DNA of 9,243 nt from Oscillospiraceae bacterium (GTDB lineage: Bacteria > Bacillota_A > Clostridia > Oscillospirales > Ruminococcaceae): contig JAFPQL010000222.1 of the NCBI GenBank assembly GCA_017414145.1, forward strand, positions 1 to 9,243, read 5' to 3'. A program made the position numbers and the translations under genes. Shown in pieces: positions 1 to 5,215 of this stretch. The notes below the pieces were generated by a model that was not told the DNA's origin, did not search any database, and saw only the letters and a list, made by a program, of their open reading frames with translations. Each line of letters starts with the position of its first letter. The first letter of the stretch is position 1.

Positions 1-573
1 CTCACCGATGCCGGTGATCGTGCCGCCCGTGCCGATGCCGGAGCAGAAGCCGTCGATGCGGCCTGCCACCTGCTCGAGAATCTCCAGCGCGGTGAAATAC
101 TTGTGCGCGTAGAGGTTGTTGACATTCTCAAACTGCTGCGGCACAAAGACATTCTTGTCCTTTGCCTGCATATCGAGCGCGGTGTCCAGACACTGCTGGA
201 TGCACTTGCCGATATCGCCGTCATCGTGGATGAGGATGACACGGGCGCCGTAATGCTCGACGAGCTTTCTGCGCTCCTCGCTGACGGAATCGGGCATGAT
301 GATGACGGTCTTGTAGCCGCGGACGGCGCCGACCAGTGCCAGCCCGATGCCCTGATTGCCGCTGGTGGGCTCGACGATCACGGTGTCAGGGCCGATCAGC
401 CCCTGCTTTTCGGCATTGCGGAGCATATTATATGCAGTCCGGGTCTTGATGGAGCCGCCGACATTCAGTCCCTCGAACTTGACGAGGATCTCGGCGTTTC
501 CGGGCGGATTCATGCGCTGAAGCCGGATCATCGGCGTGTGACCGAGCGCCTCAAGGATGTTATTGCAAATCAT
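1..573 (-). CDS. Cysteine synthase family PLP enzyme, C-terminus cut by window edge
   Basis: Fold type II PLP-dependent enzyme of the O-acetylserine sulfhydrylase (cysteine synthase) family, expected to make cysteine from O-acetylserine and sulfide in the cytoplasm. The visible 191 residues are the N-terminal part of a family usually near 300 residues; the frame stays open to the left edge. Seen in the sequence: the N-terminal ILEALGHTP segment; NVGGSIKTR (38-45), where K43 is the expected PLP lysine; the SGNQG loop (71-75) that binds the substrate carboxylate; and the glycine-rich phosphate loop GTGGT (181-185). The ATG at 573 follows an AGAGG ribosome site about 7 bases upstream. The lysine motif is S-I-K-T-R, not the S-x-K-D-R of CysK/CysM, so it belongs to a divergent branch (as I recall, one common in Clostridia), and another thiol or amine co-substrate is possible. 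For that reason no cysK symbol is given. It lies just downstream of the tRNA-Arg terminator. Confidence 0.88.
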   Translation of the reverse strand, partial: MICNNILEALGHTPMIRLQRMNPPGNAEILVKFEGLNVGGSIKTRTAYNMLRNAEKQGLIGPDTVIVEPTSGNQGIGLALVGAVRGYKTVIIMPDSVSEERRKLVEHYGARVILIHDDGDIGKCIQQCLDTALDMQAKDKNVFVPQQFENVNNLYAHKYFTALEILEQVAGRIDGFCSGIGTGGTITGIGE

Positions 574-614
574 AAGGATCCTCTTTCTATGGCAGTTTGC
601 ATCGCCGTACAGAA

Positions 615-652
615 CAGAAAAACAGCGTCCCGGAAGATTCCGGAACGCTGTT
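615..652 (-). terminator. Intrinsic terminator downstream of tRNA-Arg
   Basis: A 15-bp hairpin: arms at 621-635 and 638-652 around a 2-base loop (in practice a 4-base loop). The only non-Watson-Crick position (629/644) is a U-G pair when read on the minus strand but C-A on the plus strand. On the minus strand the stem is followed by five T (622-618), then CTGTT. Strand preference and T tract both say it ends the tRNA transcript. It lies 47 bases ahead of the cysteine synthase start codon. Confidence 0.85.
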
Positions 653-677
653 ATGGCTGCGGGTGACTGCCCGCTGA

Positions 678-751
678 TGCGCCGGAAGGGATTCGAACCC
701 CCGACCTACTGGTTCGTAGCCAGTTACTCTATCCAACTGAGCTACCGGCGC
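678..751 (-). tRNA. tRNA-Arg (anticodon ACG)
   Basis: A complete cloverleaf can be folded by eye on the minus strand, 74 bases including the discriminator A. The acceptor stem is GCGCCGG (751-745) with CCGGCGC (685-679). The D arm is GCTC/GAGT, the anticodon stem ACTGG/CCAGT encloses the loop CTACGAA (719-713) with anticodon ACG (717-715), the variable loop is AGGTC, and the T arm has TTCGAAT. The 3' CCA is not encoded: the bases after the discriminator are TCA, so CCA must be added enzymatically. ACG is normally edited to ICG by TadA to read CGU, CGC and CGA. It has its own promoter and terminator and so is a single-gene unit. Confidence 0.97.
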
Positions 752-774
752 AGATGTCTTTTGACGACTTGATT

Positions 775-803
775 ATTATAGCACATTCCTTCCGTTTTGT
801 CAA
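775..803 (-). promoter_or_regulatory. Sigma-A promoter of the tRNA-Arg gene
   Basis: On the minus strand there is a perfect TTGACA (803-798), a 17-base spacer and a perfect TATAAT (780-775). The TG one base upstream of the -10 makes it an extended -10 as well. Transcription should start near 768, giving a leader of roughly 17 bases for RNase P to remove before position 751. Full consensus is typical of a strong, constitutive stable-RNA promoter. Confidence 0.93.
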
Positions 804-864
804 GGGGTCTTTTGAAAAAATTTCCGTTTATGCGGGAAATCGGCGCAGATGCCGAATTTGAGGC

Positions 865-897
865 GGAAATCTGACAGAAATGTTTGGAAACTGACAG
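865..897 (+). repeat. Imperfect direct repeat containing CTGACAG, upstream of GH16
   Basis: GGAAATCTGACAG (865-877) and GGAAACTGACAG (886-897) are direct repeats differing by one inserted T. The CTGACAG cores are exactly 20 bases apart, about two helical turns. The promoter-proximal copy covers the place where the -35 of the GH16 promoter should be, and the other lies just upstream. This geometry resembles paired sites of AraC/XylS-type activators that contact RNA polymerase at the -35. No such regulator is encoded in the window, so this is a candidate operator only. Confidence 0.45.
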
Positions 898-917
898 CGC
901 CGCAGCGGAGAATCCGG

Positions 918-923
918 TATAAT
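918..923 (+). promoter_or_regulatory. -10 element of the GH16 promoter
   Basis: Perfect TATAAT with start expected near 930. At the ideal 17-base spacing the -35 would be CAGCGC (895-900), a poor match; the nearest good match, CTGACA (891-896), is 21 bases away, too far for normal recognition. A strong -10 with a missing -35, next to direct repeats, suggests an activator-dependent inducible promoter, as expected for a polysaccharide-degrading enzyme. Confidence 0.65.
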
Positions 924-934
924 ACGGGGTAGAA

Positions 935-960
935 TCGGTGCGGCGTGCAGTCTGCACCGG
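935..960 (+). promoter_or_regulatory. Leader hairpin / overlapping palindrome ahead of the GH16 ribosome site
   Basis: Two structures share this stretch. As RNA, UCGGUGC (935-941) can pair with GCACCGG (954-960) around a 12-base loop, ending four bases before the GGGAGGA ribosome site (964-970). As DNA, GTGCAG-T-CTGCAC (945-957) is a 13-base palindrome at about +15 to +27 from the expected start, a usual place for a repressor operator. The RNA hairpin and the alternative GUGCAG/CUGCAC pairing cannot form together. No T tract follows, so this is not an attenuator terminator. Function is unproven. Confidence 0.35.
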
Positions 961-976
961 ACAGGGAGGAATGACG

Positions 977-2392
977 ATGAACAACAAACTGCGCCTTCTT
1001 GCAGCGGCGGTCTGTCTGACGCTGCTGACGGGCTGTTCGGGTGCTTCATCCGCCGCGCCGAAGGAGACGGACGCGCCGCAGACCACTGCGGCTCAGACGG
1101 ATGCGCCGCGTACGGACGACGCCGCGGTGCCGGTTCCGGACGGATACAATCTGCTCTGGCATGACGAATTTGACGGCACGGCGCTCGATGAATCGCTCTG
1201 GAACTATGAGCCGCATGAGCCGGGCTGGACGAATGAGGAGCTGCAGGAATATACAACCTCGACGGACAATGTCTTTGTACGGGACGGCAGTCTCGTGCTG
1301 AAGGCGATCAAAAGCGAAAAGGACGGCAAGCCGTATTACACCTCCGGCAAGGTCACCGGACAGGGCAAGACCCAGTTCGTCTACGGCAAGGTCGTCGCAC
1401 GCGCAAAGGTGCCAAAAGGGCAGGGTCTCTGGCCCGCCGTCTGGATGATGCCGCAGAATGAGAGCTTCTACGGCCAGTGGCCAAAATGCGGCGAAATCGA
1501 CATCATGGAGGTGCTGGGCAGCAATCCCGGCACGGCATACGGCACCGTTCACTACGGCGAACCGCACGCCGACCAGCAGGGCGTCTTTACGCTGGAAAAC
1601 GGCACCTTCGCCGACGATTTCCACGAGTATTCCGTCGAGTGGGAGCCGGGCGAGATGCGCTGGTACATCGACGGTAATCTGTATCTGACCGTCAACGACT
1701 GGTTCACGGCCGCGGCGGGCGGCGATGAGCGCGAATATCCCGCGCCGTTCAACCAGAAGTTCTTTGTGCAGATGAATCTCGCGGTCGGCGGAACATGGCC
1801 GGGCAATCCCGATGAGACAACTGACTTTGAACACGCGGAATTCCTGATCGACTATGTGCGCGTCTACCGCAAGCCGGCCTATGATGTCAATGTCACGAAG
1901 CCGGAAAAGAGCTACCGCGAGGCGCTCCCAGACGGCAACTTCATCTACAACGGCAATTTTGCCGAGCAGGAGGATCTGACCGACGATGTCAACTGGAAGT
2001 TCCTGCTCTTTGAGGGCGGACAGGGCTCCGCGGAGATCCGCGACAACATGATTGTCATTCAGACGGAGAACGAGGGCACGGTCGATTATTCCGTGCAGCT
2101 TGTGCAGCCGGAGCTGCCGATGATTAAGGGCAAAAAGTACCGCGCCGTCTTTGACGCGTGGGCGGATACGCCCAGAGACATCGTCGTCTGCGTCTCGGCG
2201 CCGAACGCCGGCTGGATCCGCTATTTGCAGGACACGACACTGACCGTCAGCGACAAGCAGACGACCTATACCTACGAGTTCGAGATGAACGACAAGAACG
2301 ACCCGAACGGGCGTCTGGAGTTCAACCTCGGACACAGAGGCTCCTCGGCCACGGTCTACATCACGAATGTCCGGGTCGAAGAAATCGGGTGA
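977..2392 (+). CDS. GH16 endo-beta-1,3(4)-glucanase lipoprotein with CBM4/9-like domain
   Basis: Secreted beta-glucanase, 471 residues, likely cutting laminarin or mixed-linkage (cereal/lichenan) beta-glucan at the cell surface. Start: the ATG at 977 is six bases after GGGAGGA; the in-frame ATG at 971 touches that site and is unlikely. Residues 1-20 are a lipoprotein signal with lipobox LLTGC (C20), followed by a Thr/Ala/Pro/Asp-rich linker to about 56. The GH16 domain spans about 57-299: WHDEFDG at 61-67, and catalytic motif GEIDIME at 172-178 with E173 as nucleophile and E178 as acid/base. The extra Met in EIDIME (beta-bulge form) is the laminarinase-type, not the classical Bacillus lichenase EIDIE. 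Residues about 321-471 form a beta-rich domain (NGNF, Y-S-V-Q-L, G-K-K-Y-R) that matches the CBM4/9 pattern. No dockerin. It is monocistronic and convergent with the GH5 gene. Exact linkage specificity cannot be read from the sequence. Confidence 0.93.
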   Translation: MNNKLRLLAAAVCLTLLTGCSGASSAAPKETDAPQTTAAQTDAPRTDDAAVPVPDGYNLLWHDEFDGTALDESLWNYEPHEPGWTNEELQEYTTSTDNVFVRDGSLVLKAIKSEKDGKPYYTSGKVTGQGKTQFVYGKVVARAKVPKGQGLWPAVWMMPQNESFYGQWPKCGEIDIMEVLGSNPGTAYGTVHYGEPHADQQGVFTLENGTFADDFHEYSVEWEPGEMRWYIDGNLYLTVNDWFTAAAGGDEREYPAPFNQKFFVQMNLAVGGTWPGNPDETTDFEHAEFLIDYVRVYRKPAYDVNVTKPEKSYREALPDGNFIYNGNFAEQEDLTDDVNWKFLLFEGGQGSAEIRDNMIVIQTENEGTVDYSVQLVQPELPMIKGKKYRAVFDAWADTPRDIVVCVSAPNAGWIRYLQDTTLTVSDKQTTYTYEFEMNDKNDPNGRLEFNLGHRGSSATVYITNVRVEEIG

Positions 2393-2396
2393 CCCT

Positions 2397-2412
2397 CCCG
2401 TCAGATGACGGG
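2397..2412. terminator. Short hairpin right after the GH16 stop codon
   Basis: CCCGTC (2397-2402) and GACGGG (2407-2412) form a GC-rich stem around AGAT (the arms can extend by one A-T pair), followed by TTTCCCC. It begins four bases after the GH16 stop. The T tract is only three long, so it is weak alone; it may add to the larger hairpin 12 bases downstream or protect the 3' end of the mRNA. Confidence 0.4.
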
Positions 2413-2424
2413 TTTCCCCACACA

Positions 2425-2466
2425 CGAAAAGACCGGTGACACTGCGGAATGTCACCGGCCTTTTCG
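2425..2466. terminator. Bidirectional terminator shared by GH16 (+) and GH5 operon (-)
   Basis: The arms CGAAAAG-A-CCGGTGACA (2425-2441) and TGTCACCGG-C-CTTTTCG (2450-2466) enclose an 8-base loop. The single mismatch is A-C on the plus strand and U-G on the minus strand. The A run on one side and T run on the other make it a terminator read either way (CTTTTCGTTGT on plus, CTTTTCGTGTG on minus). It lies between two converging genes, 32 bases after the GH16 stop and 22 bases after the GH5 stop, and separates the two transcripts. Confidence 0.88.
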
Positions 2467-2488
2467 TTGTATCCGGATTGCGGGCGGC

Positions 2489-3661
2489 TTACGCGGCCTC
2501 CTGCTGCTTCTGATCGTCCCCCAGCGCGGCCATCAGCTCGGTGCGCAGGGCTTCGTCGTACATCTTTGCGTTGTCGCGGTCGTAGAATCCGCCGGGCGTA
2601 TCCCACAGCACCGGGCAGATTCCGCGGGCACAGGCCTCCTTGCAGACGGTCGAGAGATACCGCCGGACGGTCTCCTCGCTGCGGTGCTTTTTCGTCGCGC
2701 CGAATTCGCCCATGACGACCGGAATATTCTTGTCGAGGAAGGTCTTTTTCACCAGGTCGAGATTCTTCGACAGCTCCGCCAGATCGCTCTCGCTGCCCCA
2801 TTCGGTCTGCATCTTGCCCCAGTTGGCGTCCTCCTCCAGAATGCAGAAGTTTGCGGGCGTGTAGTAGTGGACGGAGACGGCACAGTGTCCGGACGGGTCC
2901 TGCGGCATCCGGAAGGCCTCGTCACAGGTCAGCGCGATGTCCGTCGCATAGCCGGCAATCAGCAGATGCCGTTCGGCGTTCTTGCCGCCGCCTGCCCGCA
3001 CGGTATCGACAAACTTCTGGTTGATTTCGTTGAGCAGCGCATAGGCTTCGGGCTTTCCGTCCTGATTGTCGCTGTAGCGGTTCCAGAGCGTGTCCCAGCA
3101 GCCCTCCTCGTTGAGCGACTCAAACATCAGCGCATAGCCCGTGTCCTTGAACTCCGCGCAGATCTGCTCCCAGATGCGCGTGTATTTCTTCATGCACTCC
3201 GCCTTTTTGTCCGCGGATGCAAAGTCCTTCCACCAGCCGCCGTCGTAATGGATGTTGAGAATGACGCTGAGCTTTGCGTCGAGCGCCCAGTCCGTCACCT
3301 CATGGATGCGCGTCAGATATTCCGGGCTGATCGTGTAGTCCGCGTCCATCATGTTTGACCACGCGACCGGAATGCGCAGTGTGCCGAAGCCCGCGGCGGC
3401 ATATCCCGCGATCATCGGCTGTGTGATGATCGGGCTGCCCCATGCCGTTTCAAAATTGGTCACGCTTTTGTCGCTGATCCACGAGCCGCAGGATTCAAAG
3501 GTGTTGCCGAGATTGATGCCGACGCCCATTTCCCGCACGAAGTCCATGGTCGCCTGACCGTTGTCGGGCGTGACCTTGCCGCCCTTGTCCGCGCAGCCTG
3601 CCATGCCGGTGCAGGCGGTCAGTGCGGAGCATAAGAGCGCGATGATGTTCCGGATCCTCAT
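2489..3661 (-). CDS. GH5 cellulase-family lipoprotein
   Basis: Glycoside hydrolase family 5 (clan GH-A) enzyme of 390 residues, most likely an endo-beta-1,4-glucanase or related beta-glycanase outside the cell. Lipoprotein signal 1-23 with lipobox GMAGC (C23). The barrel starts at about 40: GINLGNTFE (48-56), ETAWGSP (71-77), RIPVAW (96-101). FESLNE (180-185) gives E185 as acid/base after N184; HYY at 265-267; MGEFG (317-321) gives E319 as nucleophile; W353 is the expected aromatic at the end of strand 8. IHYDGGWW (137-144) and NEEG replace the more usual HHD and NEP, so it belongs to a distinct branch I recall from ruminococcal cellulases; I do not assign a subfamily. The ATG at 3661 is preceded by AGGAAGGA with about 9 bases spacing. 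It is last in the minus-strand run, 48 bases after the esterase gene, and ends at the shared terminator. There is no CBM or dockerin. Confidence 0.92.
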   Translation of the reverse strand: MRIRNIIALLCSALTACTGMAGCADKGGKVTPDNGQATMDFVREMGVGINLGNTFESCGSWISDKSVTNFETAWGSPIITQPMIAGYAAAGFGTLRIPVAWSNMMDADYTISPEYLTRIHEVTDWALDAKLSVILNIHYDGGWWKDFASADKKAECMKKYTRIWEQICAEFKDTGYALMFESLNEEGCWDTLWNRYSDNQDGKPEAYALLNEINQKFVDTVRAGGGKNAERHLLIAGYATDIALTCDEAFRMPQDPSGHCAVSVHYYTPANFCILEEDANWGKMQTEWGSESDLAELSKNLDLVKKTFLDKNIPVVMGEFGATKKHRSEETVRRYLSTVCKEACARGICPVLWDTPGGFYDRDNAKMYDEALRTELMAALGDDQKQQEAA

Positions 3662-3709
3662 TGGTGTTTGTCCTTCCTCTTCCGTAATTTCCCTGCCGGA
3701 CGGCGCCGC

Positions 3710-5215
3710 TCAGAGCGCGGGCGTCCGGAACGGTGCCAGCGGCAGACCGTTTCTGCCGAACACCGTCACTTCTGTATAATTGCGCCACGCATAGCGGGCG
3801 GCTGCCGGTGCGGGAACTGCCGCCGCCGTCAGCAGAATGCGGTCCGGCATCAGGACGGCCTGTGCCGGATACCAGACGCCGTCCGCGCCGCAGAGCTCAA
3901 AGCCCGCGGGCTCCCCGCGGAGGACAAAGCCGTCCTCCGCGTGCAGCGTCTCAACAGTCAGCGTGCTGCCGCAGACATAACTGCGCAGAAAGACCGGCGC
4001 CTCCGCGTCCTGCTCCGGCAGAACGCCGTACACATGACAGAGCGCCAGCAGCGCCAGACGCTTTCCGACCGGCGCTTTGTCTGTCGGGTGAATGTTGTCG
4101 AGCTCGCCGCAGTCTGCCGTCACGGCCAGCGCCGTGTGCCGCAGCTTGCGGCTGACGGCTGCCTGCGCCTCGCGGATCAGGCACCAGTGCATCCGGTCGG
4201 GCTCATGCAGATACCGGAACATCGGAAGCTGCACATTGAGAAACGGCAGCGTGTCCTCGCCCCAGTCCGAGCGCCAGCGGCAGATCAGCGCTTCGAGCAG
4301 CACGGCATAGGTTTCCGGACGGTGATCGTCCGACTCGCCCTGATAATACAGGAACCCGCGCAGGCTGTACGGGCAGACGCGCCGGAGCATCGTCTCATAG
4401 AGTCCGCCGGGGCGCAGCTCGTTTTTCGGACCCATCGGACCGGGATACTGCGACGCGCCGAGGCGTTCCTGCGCCTGCTCCCATGTCGTCTCCGGATGTG
4501 CCTGCATGAGCTGCTCATAGCGGCGCTGCCAGTCCGCCTGAAACACGGTGTAAGCGTCGTATTCACGGAAATGCTGTGCATCCGTTTTTCCGCGCATGGC
4601 GCTGTCGTAGTCGTCCAGATACGGACGCAGGGCGGGATGCGCCTCCAGTGTCTCCCGCGGAACCCATGCCGATGCCGAGGTGCCGCCCCAGTTGCAGCCG
4701 ATCAGCCCGACGGTCACGCCGAGCGCCTGATGCAGCTTCAGCGCGAAAAAGAGGCCGACAGCCGACCATGCGCCCGCGGCTTCCGGCGAGGCGGTGTTCC
4801 AGCCGGATGCCCGCTCCGTGCGGTCAAAATCCGCGTCGATCATCCGCTGCTTCGGCGTATAGTAAAAACGCACGCCGCAGTCCGGCGTCAGCGAAGAAAG
4901 CAGCTCTTTGCCGTGCAGTGCATTGCGGATCTCAAACTCCATATTGCTCTGCCCGCCGCAGAGCCAGACCTCTCCGACGGCAATCTCCCGGAACCGGATG
5001 CAGACCGCGCCGCTGCGCACGGTCATCGTCAGACGGTCTGCGGCAGGCATCGGCGGCAGCGTCACGCGCCATTTGCCGTCCCGGATGATGCAGGATGCGC
5101 TGTGACCGGCGAGCGTCACCGTGACGCGCACGCCGTCCTTTCCGTCACCCCAGACCGCAATCGGCTTTTCACGCTGGAGCACCATGCGGTCGCTGAAAAT
5201 GGCTGCTGCTCTCAT
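3710..5215 (-). CDS. SASA-type SGNH carbohydrate acetylesterase (sialate O-acetylesterase family)
   Basis: A 501-residue esterase that should remove acetyl groups from sugars. Residues 1 to about 80 form a beta domain with the typical opening (FSDRMVLQRE, 7-16). The SGNH domain follows: block I GGQSNME (87-93) with nucleophile S90; GCNWGGT (173-179) probably supplies the oxyanion glycine/asparagine; YYQGESD (290-296); and the C-terminal D373-N-I-H376-P as catalytic Asp and His. A beta-rich tail runs from about 405. There is no signal peptide or lipobox, so it acts in the cytoplasm on imported sugars. The start at 5215 overlaps the previous stop as ATGA (5212-5215) and has GGAGA upstream; the frame stays open further upstream but that part lies inside the LRAT-like gene. 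Sialate, xylan or mannan oligosaccharides are all possible substrates; the GH5/GH16 context favours plant glycans. Confidence 0.88.
   Translation of the reverse strand: MRAAAIFSDRMVLQREKPIAVWGDGKDGVRVTVTLAGHSASCIIRDGKWRVTLPPMPAADRLTMTVRSGAVCIRFREIAVGEVWLCGGQSNMEFEIRNALHGKELLSSLTPDCGVRFYYTPKQRMIDADFDRTERASGWNTASPEAAGAWSAVGLFFALKLHQALGVTVGLIGCNWGGTSASAWVPRETLEAHPALRPYLDDYDSAMRGKTDAQHFREYDAYTVFQADWQRRYEQLMQAHPETTWEQAQERLGASQYPGPMGPKNELRPGGLYETMLRRVCPYSLRGFLYYQGESDDHRPETYAVLLEALICRWRSDWGEDTLPFLNVQLPMFRYLHEPDRMHWCLIREAQAAVSRKLRHTALAVTADCGELDNIHPTDKAPVGKRLALLALCHVYGVLPEQDAEAPVFLRSYVCGSTLTVETLHAEDGFVLRGEPAGFELCGADGVWYPAQAVLMPDRILLTAAAVPAPAAARYAWRNYTEVTVFGRNGLPLAPFRTPAL

Noticed and set aside
574..660. 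T-box or cysteine-responsive riboswitch ahead of the cysteine synthase gene
   Set aside because: No T-box sequence, specifier loop or long leader is present; the hairpin is explained as the tRNA terminator.
938..976. Upstream in-frame start for the GH16 gene
   Set aside because: It would put charged residues ahead of the lipoprotein signal and use a start only a few bases after the expected transcription start; the ribosome site GGGAGGA fits 977.
1046..2455. Long minus-strand open frame (469 codons) opposite the GH16 gene
   Set aside because: It lies antisense to a gene with clear GH16 motifs, has no recognisable domain, and its composition is the mirror of GC-rich codon use. Shadow frame.
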